From Pantoea sp. A4 (lineage in GTDB: Bacteria; Pseudomonadota; Gammaproteobacteria; Enterobacterales; Enterobacteriaceae), in contig NZ_ALXE01000047.1 in NCBI RefSeq assembly GCF_000295955.2, positions 1 through 64,000 on the forward strand: a stretch of DNA of 64,000 nt, written 5' to 3'. Shown in pieces: positions 42,799-51,743 of this stretch. Under the pieces are notes generated by a model. The model worked only from the letters and a program-made list of their open reading frames with translations, was not told where the DNA came from and ran no database searches. The position numbers and the translations under genes were made by a program. Numbering within the stretch: the first letter of the stretch is position 1; the number at the start of each line of letters is the position of its first letter.

Positions 42799-44400
42799 AT
42801 GCAGAAGAAAACCTTTAAACGGGCGGCACAGTTACGTCGCTCTTTGTACGGCTTTTTGATCACTGGGGTACTGGCTGGCGGGGCGCATGCGGAACAGGCC
42901 GCAACCACGCCGCAAAAAGGTGGGAATTTGCTGGTGGCGATTGATACCGATCCCAACTGTCTTGATCCGCAACAGGCAGGTAACAACAACTCACTGAATA
43001 TTGGTCGCCAGTTAACGGACTCTCTCACCGATCAAGATCCACAAAGCGGCAAGATTGTGCCCTGGCTGGCAACGCACTGGCAGGTTGATGATAACAACCG
43101 CCGCTTTACGTTTACGCTTCGTGACGGTGTCACGTTTAGCGATGGCACCCCCTTTACTGCGCAGTCAGTCAAAGACAACTTTGAAGCGATTATCAAACTG
43201 GGGGCGAAAGCCTCACTGGCCTCGACCTACCTTAAAGGCCTGAAACAGATTGATGTGCCTGATGCCCATACGGTGGTGATCACTTTTGACCAGCCAAATG
43301 CACAGTTCCTGCAAGCCACCTCAACTATGAGCCTTGGCTTCTTTGCACCCAAAACGGTTAATGCCACCTCGGAGGCCCGTTGCCAGGGAGAGTTAACCGG
43401 CACCGGCCCCTTTGTGCTGAAAAAGTTTATTCATAACCAAAAGGTGGACTTGGTACGGCGTACGGGATACCAGTGGCCATCTTCCATCGCGGCGCATCAG
43501 GGAGAGAGTTATCTTGATGGGGTGGAATATCGGGTGATCCCGGAAAGCGGCGTGCGCTTCGGTAGTCTGATTTCCGGTCAGTTGGATGTGAATGTCGGCG
43601 TCACCCCACAAGATGAAGCGCTGCTGTTGGCGAAAAAAATCAACCTGATTGCCCGCGCCAACCCAGGGCTGGTCTACAGCCTGTTCCCTAATCAGTCCAA
43701 CCCACTGATGGCTGATAAACAGGTGCGTAGTGCACTCAACCTGGCTATCGATCGCGATGCGCTAAAACCGGTGTTATCTCGCTACCAAAACGTGGCGACT
43801 TCGGTGCTGGCGAAAACCACACCGCTGTATCAGGACCTGAGTGCGCAGTTGAAATACGATCCGCAAGAGGCGGAAAAGATACTGGATCAGGCGGGATGGC
43901 AACGGCAGGCCAACGGGGTTCGCAGTAAAAATGGCGAACCGCTGCGCTTCACGATCTCCTACTGGCAATCTGCGCCGTTCCTTGAAGTGGTGCAGCAGCA
44001 GCTGAGAAAAGTGGGTATTGATCTGCAACTGGAGAAAGCGCCGATAAGCCAGGTGGTCGCCCGCCAGGCCAGCGGGAAGCTGGTGGTGGATTTCTATAAC
44101 CTGACGCGATCCGATCCGGATGTGCTGCGCACGGTGTTTGATGCTAATGGCCGCAACGTGAATAAACGCGCACCCGGTGAAGTGGATAAGCTGCTGGTGC
44201 AATCCAGTGAAACTCTGGATGCACAACAGCGCCAACAGGACGTCACCAAAGCGTCATCGTTGTTGATCAGCGAAGGCGATGCGATACCGCTGGTGGAACT
44301 GGCGACCATCATCGGGACCGGGCAGAACGTGCACGGATTCCATTTTGATGCGTCATCCCGTTTTCAGCTGTATGACACCTGGCTGAGTGCGAAGGAGTAG
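42799..44400 (+). CDS. Peptide/glutathione-type ABC substrate-binding protein
   Basis: 533 residues. Signal peptide ends GGAHA, then GGNLLVAIDTDPNCLDPQQAGNNNS, the family-5 start, and TFTLRDGVTFSDGTPFTAQSVKDNFE. Periplasmic receptor of the DppA/GsiB/OppA class. RBS AGGAAA, 11 bp after the monooxygenase stop. The ligand is probably the substrate of that enzyme. Confidence 0.9.
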   Translation: MQKKTFKRAAQLRRSLYGFLITGVLAGGAHAEQAATTPQKGGNLLVAIDTDPNCLDPQQAGNNNSLNIGRQLTDSLTDQDPQSGKIVPWLATHWQVDDNNRRFTFTLRDGVTFSDGTPFTAQSVKDNFEAIIKLGAKASLASTYLKGLKQIDVPDAHTVVITFDQPNAQFLQATSTMSLGFFAPKTVNATSEARCQGELTGTGPFVLKKFIHNQKVDLVRRTGYQWPSSIAAHQGESYLDGVEYRVIPESGVRFGSLISGQLDVNVGVTPQDEALLLAKKINLIARANPGLVYSLFPNQSNPLMADKQVRSALNLAIDRDALKPVLSRYQNVATSVLAKTTPLYQDLSAQLKYDPQEAEKILDQAGWQRQANGVRSKNGEPLRFTISYWQSAPFLEVVQQQLRKVGIDLQLEKAPISQVVARQASGKLVVDFYNLTRSDPDVLRTVFDANGRNVNKRAPGEVDKLLVQSSETLDAQQRQQDVTKASSLLISEGDAIPLVELATIIGTGQNVHGFHFDASSRFQLYDTWLSAKE

Positions 44401-44403
44401 CGT

Positions 44404-45387
44404 ATGACAGAGGCAACGCTCACCGCAGTGCCAGCGGCACGTCGCCGTACGAAATTACTGTTGCGGCGGCTATTACAGGGCATCATCGTACTGTGGGCCG
44501 CGTGGAGTCTGACGTTCCTGATCCTCTATATTTTGCCGTCGGACCCCATCACCATCATGTTAAATCAGGGTGAGCAGAGCACCGTGGACCCGGCTCAGGT
44601 GGCCGCGTTAAAAGCGCAATATCATCTCGATTTGCCACTGTGGCAACAATATGGTCTGGCGCTGTGGGACGTGTTGCATCTGCATCTTGGACAATCGATT
44701 GTCAGTGGTGACAATGTCACTTCTTTAATTTGGCAGTCCTCTCCGGCCACGCTGTTACTGGCGTTATGTGCACTGGTTCTGGCTTTACTCATCGGCGGTG
44801 GTTTGGCGGCGGGCGTCAGTGTGCTACCGCCTGGCAGGCTAAAATCTGGCCTGCTGTCACTGCCTTCTTTTGGCGCGGCATTACCCACCTTCTGGCTGGG
44901 GCTGCTGCTGTTACAGGTCTTCTCCTTCAATCATCCCTGGTTTCCGGCGATGGGCAACAGCGGCTGGCAGTCGCTGGTGCTTCCCTCGGTGGCGCTGGCG
45001 ATCCCTACCGCAGCGACCATTGCCCAGGTGATGAACCGTTCACTGTCTGAGGTATGGCGTCGTCCGTTTATTGATGCGCTGCGGCTAAAGGGGGCCAGCA
45101 CCGGTTATCTGTTGTGGCGTCATGTCGTGCCCAATGCCGCCATCCCACTGCTGACGCTGAGCGGGATGATTTTTGGTCATCTGCTGGCGGGTTCAGTGAT
45201 CACCGAAACCATTTTCTCCCGTGAGGGGCTTGGCCGGTTGGCGCAGTCTGCGGTATTGACGCAGGACATCCCGGTGGTGCAAGGCGTAGTACTGACCGCC
45301 GCGACGGTGTTTGTGGTGATCAATCTGCTTACCGATCTGCTTTATCCCTTGCTCGATCCCCGCATCGTGTTGGGAGAAAAATCATGA
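44404..45387 (+). CDS. Dpp/Gsi-type ABC permease, subunit 1
   Basis: 327 residues, six TM helices. DppB/GsiC pattern: TFLILYILPSDPITIMLNQG with the AALKAQYHLDLPLWQQYG segment, and EAA loop DALRLKGASTGYLLWRHVVPNAAIPLLT. Start three bases after the SBP stop; stop overlaps the next start by ATGA. Confidence 0.9.
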   Translation: MTEATLTAVPAARRRTKLLLRRLLQGIIVLWAAWSLTFLILYILPSDPITIMLNQGEQSTVDPAQVAALKAQYHLDLPLWQQYGLALWDVLHLHLGQSIVSGDNVTSLIWQSSPATLLLALCALVLALLIGGGLAAGVSVLPPGRLKSGLLSLPSFGAALPTFWLGLLLLQVFSFNHPWFPAMGNSGWQSLVLPSVALAIPTAATIAQVMNRSLSEVWRRPFIDALRLKGASTGYLLWRHVVPNAAIPLLTLSGMIFGHLLAGSVITETIFSREGLGRLAQSAVLTQDIPVVQGVVLTAATVFVVINLLTDLLYPLLDPRIVLGEKS

Positions 45388-46217
45388 GTCTGGTGTTACT
45401 TGCGCCTGTACGTCGTCGTCGTTTCGCCGTCACCTTATGGCTGAGTGCCGTGATGCTTCTGCTGGTGGTGCTTTGGGCGCTGTTCCCGGCGCTGTTTGCC
45501 CATGGCGACCCGCTGGTGGGCGATCCACGGCAGGCATTGCAGCCGCCGTCCGCGCAGTTCTGGTTCGGTACTGACCATTTAGGCCGTGACCTCTGGAGCC
45601 GAACGGTGTACGGCACGGCGTTGACCTTACAGGCTACGCTGTTTTCGGTATTGATTGCGCTGGTGGTGGGTTCGCTGTCCGGGGTGCTGGCGGGGTACTG
45701 TGGAGGAAGGTTGGATAGCTTATTTATGCGCGTGATCGACGTGTTGATGGCCATCCCCAATCTGCTGCTGGCGATGGCGATCATCACCGTGCTGGGTTTT
45801 GGCACGTTGCATATTGCGGTGGCGGTGGGCCTCTCTTCGGTCGCCACTTTTGCCCGGCTTTCTCGCGGTGAAGTACTGCGTAGTCGCACCCAGCTATTTG
45901 TCGAAGCGGCACGCGCCAGCGGAGTCGGGCATTTCAGCGTGGTCCGTCAGCACATTTTACCTCACGCCCTGGGGCCGGTGCTGTCACTGGCGGCGCTGGA
46001 GATGGGGTTTGCCTTATTGTCCGTTTCCTCCCTGGGTTTTCTGGGTTTTGGCGCACCGCCACCGACGCCGGAATGGGGACTGCTGATTGCCGAAGGGCGT
46101 AACTATATTGCTGCCGCCTGGTGGTTCACCTCACTACCTGGGGTGGTGATTATTTTGACGGTGCTGGCAACCAACCGCATCGCAGGCTTTATTCAGGATG
46201 CGTCGGAGGAACGATGA
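45384..46217 (+). CDS. Dpp/Gsi-type ABC permease, subunit 2
   Basis: 277 residues, DppC/GsiD-like. Starts with a TM helix, then the periplasmic segment FWFGTDHLGRDLWSRTVYGTALTLQ; EAA loop VEAARASGVGHFSVVRQHILPHALGPVL. ATGA overlaps at both ends show translational coupling. Confidence 0.9.
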   Translation: MSLVLLAPVRRRRFAVTLWLSAVMLLLVVLWALFPALFAHGDPLVGDPRQALQPPSAQFWFGTDHLGRDLWSRTVYGTALTLQATLFSVLIALVVGSLSGVLAGYCGGRLDSLFMRVIDVLMAIPNLLLAMAIITVLGFGTLHIAVAVGLSSVATFARLSRGEVLRSRTQLFVEAARASGVGHFSVVRQHILPHALGPVLSLAALEMGFALLSVSSLGFLGFGAPPPTPEWGLLIAEGRNYIAAAWWFTSLPGVVIILTVLATNRIAGFIQDASEER

Positions 46218-47824
46218 GTCAGGCACTGTTAACGGTGGACAAATTGTCGGTGGATTATCACCGTAATGAGGGCGGGATCATTCAGGCGGTGAAAGGGCTG
46301 AGCTTCTCCGTTCAACCGGGGGAAGTGGTGGCGATTGTCGGGGGTTCAGGTTCTGGCAAATCCACCACGGCCGGGGCTTTAGTCGGGCTGCTGAGCCGTC
46401 AGGCTGTGATTCGTAGCGGTGCGATCCGCTTTAATGGCCAGGCGTTAGAGCAGGCCAGCCAGCGCCAGTGGCGGCAGCTACGTGGGCTGGAAATCGGTTT
46501 TGTGCCGCAAGATCCGGCTCTGGCGTTTAACCCGATTCAGACCATCGGTAAACAACTGCTGGAGGCTTATACCTTACACGGCGTGCCGAAGAAGGTGGCG
46601 GCCACGCGTTTGCCCGCATTGTTAGCTGATGTTGGCTTAACGGACAGTAGGCGCGTGCTGGCAAGTTATCCGCATCAACTGTCCGGGGGAATGCGGCAGC
46701 GCGTGTTGCTGGCGATGGCCATGTGCCATCACCCACAGTTGATTATTGCCGATGAGCCGACCAGTGCACTTGATGTCAGTATGCAGAAACAGGTGTTAGA
46801 TACTCTGGCAAGTGTCGTCGTGAGTAAGGGCATCGCGTTGCTTTTGATTACCCACGATTTAAACATGGCGCTGGAACGCGCCGACCGGGTTCTGGTGATG
46901 CATGAAGGCCATCTGATTGAAGACACTGCGGCACATCAACTGCGCCAGAGCCGTCACGCTTATACGCAACGACTGCTGGCAGCGTCACCGGCCTTTTTAC
47001 AGGTGCCTTTTCGCACTGCACCGTTGAGCTGGCAGCCACTGCTGGCGGCTCAACAGCTACACAAGCGCTTCACACTGCCGGACGGTAACCATTTCACGGC
47101 GGTGGCGGGGGTTTCATTTCCGGTGTTTCGCGGCGGAACCACCAGCCTGGTGGGGGAATCTGGCTCGGGGAAATCCACCACGGTGCGCATGTTGCTGGGT
47201 CTGGAAACGGCGGACGGCGGCACGGTGCAGTTTGACGGCGACGAATATTCAGGCCTGGCCCAATTCCAGCGCCCTGAGTTTCGCCGCCGGGTGCAGGTGG
47301 TGTATCAGAACCCCTATGCTTCACTGAATCCTAAAATGACGCTGGCGCAGATTATCTCGGAGCCACTGCGTGCGTTTCGCATCGGGAATAAACACAGCCA
47401 GCGTCAGCGTGCGCTTGAGCTGTTGCAGGCGGTGGAACTTGCCGAAACGCTATTGGATGTGCGTCCCACGGCCTTGTCCGGCGGGCAGCGCCAGCGTGTC
47501 GCCATTGCACGCGCACTGGCTATTGCGCCTGAGTTGTTGATCCTGGATGAGCCGGTTTCCGCACTGGATGTGGCAGTACAAGCGCAAATCTTGCAGCTTT
47601 TGGCCCGCCTGCAACGTGAACAGGGCTTAACATACCTGTTTATCTCCCACGATCTGGCAGTAGTGCGGCAGATTTCCGACTATGTGGTGATCATGCAGCA
47701 GGGAAAAATAGCGGAACAGGGGAAAGTCGCGGAGATTTTTTCCACTCCACAGGCGGATTATACCCGCCAGTTGCTGGAAAATATTCCACGACTGACGGCG
47801 GAGCCGCGTAGGGTTAGCGGGTGA
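46214..47824 (+). CDS. Fused double ABC ATPase (GsiA-like)
   Basis: 536 residues with two complete nucleotide-binding domains. Domain 1 (about 1-260): Walker A GGSGSGKSTTAGALVG, signature LSGGMRQRVLLAMAM, Walker B LIIADEPTSALD. Domain 2 (about 280-530): GESGSGKSTTVRML, LSGGQRQRVAIARALAI, LLILDEPVSALD. Equivalent to DppD-DppF fused, as in GsiA of the glutathione importer. Each domain ends in an oligopeptide-type tail. ATGA overlap with the permease upstream; a terminator follows. Confidence 0.92.
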   Translation: MSQALLTVDKLSVDYHRNEGGIIQAVKGLSFSVQPGEVVAIVGGSGSGKSTTAGALVGLLSRQAVIRSGAIRFNGQALEQASQRQWRQLRGLEIGFVPQDPALAFNPIQTIGKQLLEAYTLHGVPKKVAATRLPALLADVGLTDSRRVLASYPHQLSGGMRQRVLLAMAMCHHPQLIIADEPTSALDVSMQKQVLDTLASVVVSKGIALLLITHDLNMALERADRVLVMHEGHLIEDTAAHQLRQSRHAYTQRLLAASPAFLQVPFRTAPLSWQPLLAAQQLHKRFTLPDGNHFTAVAGVSFPVFRGGTTSLVGESGSGKSTTVRMLLGLETADGGTVQFDGDEYSGLAQFQRPEFRRRVQVVYQNPYASLNPKMTLAQIISEPLRAFRIGNKHSQRQRALELLQAVELAETLLDVRPTALSGGQRQRVAIARALAIAPELLILDEPVSALDVAVQAQILQLLARLQREQGLTYLFISHDLAVVRQISDYVVIMQQGKIAEQGKVAEIFSTPQADYTRQLLENIPRLTAEPRRVSG

Positions 47825-47839
47825 TGAACGTCAAAACGC

Positions 47840-47861
47840 AAAGCCCCTTATGGGGCTTTTT
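47840..47861. terminator. Intrinsic terminator
   Basis: AAAGCCCC-TTAT-GGGGCTTT plus two T; ends the ABC operon, and a mirror tail could also serve the convergent toxin-antitoxin operon. Confidence 0.85.
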
Positions 47862-47901
47862 ATCTGTTACGGAATGTCCACTACAGGGCGGCTTCGGTTG
47901 C

Positions 47902-48216
47902 TTAGGAGATTAAGAAGGCCAGGCCTTTTTTCTCGATAAGTTCGAGCATTGCAAGCGCCGGGCCTTTGGGGTGTGTTACCCCGCGTTCCCATTTCTGTAT
48001 GCAGTTCGCGGTGAGGTACATATGTGTTGCCAACTGACTTTGACTGAGTTGCTCGCGCTTACGTAACTCACGAATTTGATCCCCGGTCATTGTCGCTTTA
48101 CCTTTGGCCTCCGCAACGATGGAGTTGATGTCAGCCAGCGCTTCATCGGAAGCCGTACCACGCTCGTGCTGGCGCATGATGTTTTCCTGGATACGCAGAA
48201 TGCGCTTATCAACCAT
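47902..48216 (-). CDS. HTH antitoxin of a HigA/NadS-like type
   Basis: 104 residues. C-terminal XRE helix-turn-helix: IRELRKREQLSQSQLATHMYLTANCIQKWERGVTHPKGPALAMLELIEKKG. The N-terminal 40 residues are helical and may bind the toxin. Its GGAG RBS lies inside the toxin gene and the two genes overlap by 8 bases, toxin first. It would neutralise the toxin and repress the operon. Confidence 0.85.
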   Translation of the reverse strand: MVDKRILRIQENIMRQHERGTASDEALADINSIVAEAKGKATMTGDQIRELRKREQLSQSQLATHMYLTANCIQKWERGVTHPKGPALAMLELIEKKGLAFLIS

Positions 48217-48616
48217 CAGTATTCTCCGGTTTAGTCAGGATTATCTCTACCAAATCCTTACTCTTAATATCAATGGTGCGTTGTTTTACCGTCTGATTTT
48301 TATAGACTTTAGATTGTATTTTATAGGCACTGAGAAGGTCTGGCGGAATCTCCTGCCCACTCTGACCAACTTGATTCTTTTCCCATCCATCATAATAAAA
48401 AACGTTGTCATCATGATGGTAAAAAATGACTGTTCTGGCTCCACCACTTGTTCCAGAACTCAGCTCTATACGTCTTTTGTAAACACCACCACCTAATGCT
48501 CCTCGGTGCGGATTGGCAATCACATCTTCGGCGAGGAGGTAGAGCTGTGTATCAGTGATCTGTGATTTTTTTCTATCCTTATTATAACCTTTTTCAATAA
48601 ACACTCTGACTGCCAT
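48209..48616 (-). CDS. RelE/HigB-like toxin (type II toxin-antitoxin)
   Basis: 135 residues. The motif LAEDVIANPHRGALGGGVYKRRIELSSGTSGGARTVIFYHHDDNVFYYDGWEKN is that of the RelE-like toxins often encoded with XRE antitoxins (HigB/Gp49-related group). Expected to be a ribosome-dependent mRNA interferase. AT-rich relative to neighbours, suggesting transfer. RBS AGGAG before ATG 48616. The toxin-first order matches HigBA. Confidence 0.82.
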   Translation of the reverse strand: MAVRVFIEKGYNKDRKKSQITDTQLYLLAEDVIANPHRGALGGGVYKRRIELSSGTSGGARTVIFYHHDDNVFYYDGWEKNQVGQSGQEIPPDLLSAYKIQSKVYKNQTVKQRTIDIKSKDLVEIILTKPENTDG

Positions 48617-48660
48617 CCATGCTCCTGGATTGTGATCCTATAGTAAGATTTACTACAGTG

Positions 48661-49698
48661 CTATCCGCATGGAGATAAGTTCACACCCAATCCACTATTT
48701 TCTGCCTGTTGGCGATCGAGGCCAAAGATTTCCCAGCTCACTCCCTGTGTCGTCAGGTGGAAAATAGCGGTAGCCAGCGTGTTCTCGTCGTCTGGGTCTT
48801 GGGGATCAAGGCGATACACAGGCAGTTGCGCATTCTGTTGGCTGGAGAGAACCGTTAAGGCGGCGTCTGGCGTCAGGTGGGCGGGCTGCGTTTCCAGCCA
48901 GCGTTCTAAACACGCCTGGCGCTCGCCGGAACTGGCGGTGATGGTTTGCAACGTCGCGGCCTGCTCTGAATGGATCAGGTGATTGGCATGTCCGCTCACT
49001 GTGTTAATGACCGCGACCGAGCAGCCGGTGCCGCAGGCTTCAACGCTGACCACACCAAAGCCAGCCTGACCTAACGTATGGTGAAATGCGCCAGCGCGGG
49101 GGGAGGATGTCAGGATTTCGACTGCCTCTTGCAGGGTTTCTGCATTAAGCGACGCTCGAGCAAGAATTTGACGCGGTAATCCAACCGGACGTACCTGGGC
49201 GCGAATATTGTTGACCGTATTGACCAGGCCTTTTTCGTTGAGGGCAAAAGTGTGGCCACACAGCGACCCAGGGTAGGCAAAGCTGAGAAAAGCCAGCCCC
49301 TTTTCTGGCCTGACGCGCACCAAAAAGCAGGCGCTGCGCAGTTGCGGAAAACCATCCTCATTATGAGCAATGATCCACTCATCGCGCCCGGCTGTGCCAG
49401 TAACGGTCGTACACCCATCGGAGGTGGAAGGAACCAGATCGCCGCGACAGTTCCAGGCAAACACCTCGCTGACTGGGGCATCCAGCCCGGCCGCCAGACC
49501 TTCGATTTCCTGCCAGATAGCAGGAAAACGCTCACGCACCCGCTGCTCCATAGCCAGCAGTTCGCTGCTTTGACCCATGGCGGTAACCGTCTGCCACAGT
49601 GAAGTCTGACGGAGCTGCTGATGCCAGGCTTCACGACCAGTCAGGCCCAGTCCATGTCCAATGTCCCAGGCTGAACCACTCAGGTTGATTGTTTTCAT
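48661..49698 (-). CDS. C45 peptidase / acyl-CoA:6-APA acyltransferase-like Ntn hydrolase
   Basis: 345 residues. The Ntn-type nucleophile Cys is in the sequence STSDGCTTVTG (Cys ~96), which would be exposed after autocleavage as in isopenicillin N acyltransferases; downstream WIIAHNEDGF and FALNEKGLVNTVNNIRA are typical of family C45 (PF03417). Probably cleaves or forms an N-acyl amide. Last gene of an operon with a CMD protein and a class III aminotransferase, three bases after the CMD gene. Confidence 0.85.
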   Translation of the reverse strand: MKTINLSGSAWDIGHGLGLTGREAWHQQLRQTSLWQTVTAMGQSSELLAMEQRVRERFPAIWQEIEGLAAGLDAPVSEVFAWNCRGDLVPSTSDGCTTVTGTAGRDEWIIAHNEDGFPQLRSACFLVRVRPEKGLAFLSFAYPGSLCGHTFALNEKGLVNTVNNIRAQVRPVGLPRQILARASLNAETLQEAVEILTSSPRAGAFHHTLGQAGFGVVSVEACGTGCSVAVINTVSGHANHLIHSEQAATLQTITASSGERQACLERWLETQPAHLTPDAALTVLSSQQNAQLPVYRLDPQDPDDENTLATAIFHLTTQGVSWEIFGLDRQQAENSGLGVNLSPCG

Positions 49699-49701
49699 TG
49701 A

Positions 49702-50268
49702 TTAATCTCTTTTGACATCAGGGCAGTACAGCGTATGTGAGCTGGCCGGTGCGGGGGTGCGTGCCGCATTCATCACCATGGAGAGCAGGCTGTAATAGCC
49801 ATTGATACCGATCAGGTCAACCACCCCTTTTTCGCCCCACAGCGCCACAGCCTGCTGCCATGTCTCATCAGAGACCTGCTGGTTTTGCTGTAACTGCTGA
49901 CAAAAGTGGTAGATGACCCATTCGTCATCCTGTAATTCCGTGGGCACTTGCCGTTGATTGATCGCCTCAATGGCGCTGGCGGAGATCCCCTTTTCCAGGG
50001 CAATCGGGGCATGAATCGCCCATTCCACCGTTTGTGACCAGTGGCGAGCGGTTAGCAAAATCGCCAGCTCGGTCAGACGTTGACCGATGCTGCTGCGATA
50101 GCGCAAATATTCGCCCATCCGTTGGGTGTGTGCCATCAATTCCGGGCTGCGTAGCAGCGGCTCAAACGGCGGCAACAGTGCACCGCGCGGGCCGTTGATG
50201 ATCTCTTCTGCCAGTGTACGCTGTTCGTCATTCCAGGCTTCTGGCGCTAAAGCGGGCATACGATTCAT
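49702..50268 (-). CDS. Carboxymuconolactone-decarboxylase-family protein
   Basis: 188 residues. CMD fold: PPFEPLLRSPELMAHTQRMGEYLRYRSSIGQRLTELAILLTARHW, then EWAIHAPIALEKGISASAIEAI. No CxxC pair; conserved His in EWAIHAP. Starts by a 4-base overlap with the aminotransferase gene. Enzymatic role unknown; relatives include gamma-carboxymuconolactone decarboxylases and AhpD-like proteins. Confidence 0.85.
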   Translation of the reverse strand: MNRMPALAPEAWNDEQRTLAEEIINGPRGALLPPFEPLLRSPELMAHTQRMGEYLRYRSSIGQRLTELAILLTARHWSQTVEWAIHAPIALEKGISASAIEAINQRQVPTELQDDEWVIYHFCQQLQQNQQVSDETWQQAVALWGEKGVVDLIGINGYYSLLSMVMNAARTPAPASSHTLYCPDVKRD

Positions 50269-51608
50269 GCTGAATATCCTGCGGCTTTATGCGTTTCGGT
50301 TTGAATCACTTCGCGCAGGGTTTCTGCGACAAAATCGAGTTGCGCCGGTTCAATAATAAACGGCGGAGCAATCAGAATATGGTCACCAGACCGCCCGTCA
50401 ATGGTGCCGCCCATGGGATAGACCATCAACCCTTTTGCCATACAGCTCTGCTTGATAGCAGCATGAAGTTTACAGACCGGATCGAACGGGGCTTTAGTGT
50501 CACGATCGCGCACTAATTCGACGCCCGCAAACAGCCCACGCCCGCGCGTGTTACCGACAAACTCTAATCCGCCCAGCTGTTGTTGCAGCACCTGAGCCAG
50601 ATAGTCACCCTGTTGCTTAACCCGTGCGAGCAGGTTATCGCGTTCGATCACCTGTTGCACCGCCAGTGCGGCGGCAGCGGCGGTAGGGTGGCAAATATAG
50701 GTATGACCGTGCTGGAAGAAGCCGCTGCCGTTTTGCAAGGTCTGGACAATGTGGCGACGAGCCAGCACTGCACCAATCGGTTGATAGCCGCCACCCAGCC
50801 CTTTGGCGATGGCGACAATATCCGGCACGATGTCATCCTGTTCAAAGCTGTGCAGCGTCCCGGTGCGGCCCATACCGCACATCACTTCATCTGAAATCAG
50901 CAAAATGCCGTATTTATCGCACAGCTGGCGAATACCGCGAAAATAGCCAGGCGTAGGCGGCGTGGCACCGGTAGTGGCACCGGACACCGTTTCTGCACAG
51001 AAGCCGATAATGGTGTCTGCGCCTTCGCGCAAAATCGTCTCTTCAAATTCAGCCAACAGGCGGTCGGTGTACTGTTGCTGGCTCTCATCGGCGCGGCGAT
51101 CGCGGTATTCATTACAGGCGGAAACGCGCACCACATCGATCAGCAGCGGGGCAAACTGGCGACGACGCCACTCATTTCCGCCGACGGCCAGTGCGCCGAG
51201 GGTATTGCCGTGATAGCTCTGACGGCGCGCCATAAATTTGGTGCGCTGCGGCTGACCCGATTCCACCGCATACTGGCGAGCCAGCTTAAGGGCGGTTTCC
51301 ATCGCTTCTGATCCACCGGAAACGAAGTAGGCGTAATCCAGATCGCCCGGCGCTGTGCGCACCAGCGTTTCTGCCAGTGATTCAGCTGGATCAGTGGTGA
51401 AGAAACCGGTATGGGCATAAGCCAGGCGATCAATCTGTTGGTGCATCGCTGCCAGCACGTCTGGGTGAGCGTGACCAAGGCAGGACACCGCCGCACCACC
51501 ACAGGCATCAAGATAACGTTTACCGTGGTTGTCCGTGATCCATACCCCTTCGGCAGAGACAGCGGTAGGAGGCGTGAAACGAAGACTGCGATGAATGATA
51601 TGGCTCAT
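50265..51608 (-). CDS. Class III pyridoxal-phosphate aminotransferase
   Basis: 447 residues. Class III features: LDACGGAAVSCLGHAHPDVL, cofactor phosphate loop SGGSEAMETALKLARQ, LLISDEVMCGMGRTG, and catalytic Lys in DIVAIAKGLGGGYQPIGAVLAR. C-terminal DHILIAPPFIIEPAQLDFV is typical of omega-amino acid:pyruvate and putrescine aminotransferases. Likely transaminates an amine released by the acyltransferase/amidase downstream. RBS AGGAG. Confidence 0.9.
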   Translation of the reverse strand: MSHIIHRSLRFTPPTAVSAEGVWITDNHGKRYLDACGGAAVSCLGHAHPDVLAAMHQQIDRLAYAHTGFFTTDPAESLAETLVRTAPGDLDYAYFVSGGSEAMETALKLARQYAVESGQPQRTKFMARRQSYHGNTLGALAVGGNEWRRRQFAPLLIDVVRVSACNEYRDRRADESQQQYTDRLLAEFEETILREGADTIIGFCAETVSGATTGATPPTPGYFRGIRQLCDKYGILLISDEVMCGMGRTGTLHSFEQDDIVPDIVAIAKGLGGGYQPIGAVLARRHIVQTLQNGSGFFQHGHTYICHPTAAAAALAVQQVIERDNLLARVKQQGDYLAQVLQQQLGGLEFVGNTRGRGLFAGVELVRDRDTKAPFDPVCKLHAAIKQSCMAKGLMVYPMGGTIDGRSGDHILIAPPFIIEPAQLDFVAETLREVIQTETHKAAGYSA

Positions 51609-51703
51609 GACGATCTGGCTCCTGCGCGACAGCGAGATGCTGGCGATTCTCCTCGCATCATGCAGGATTCATTTCGATCCGGTCAATGAGAAAATGATAA
51701 ATA

Positions 51704-51731
51704 TGTATCCTCTGCATAATCCAAAGATACA
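51704..51731. promoter_or_regulatory. Inverted repeat TGTATC-N16-GATACA
   Basis: Arms at 51704-51709 and 51726-51731, in the AT-rich 135-bp gap between the RpiR regulator and the aminotransferase operon. A good candidate for the RpiR operator. Confidence 0.5.
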
Positions 51732-51743
51732 GTTATATCTGCA

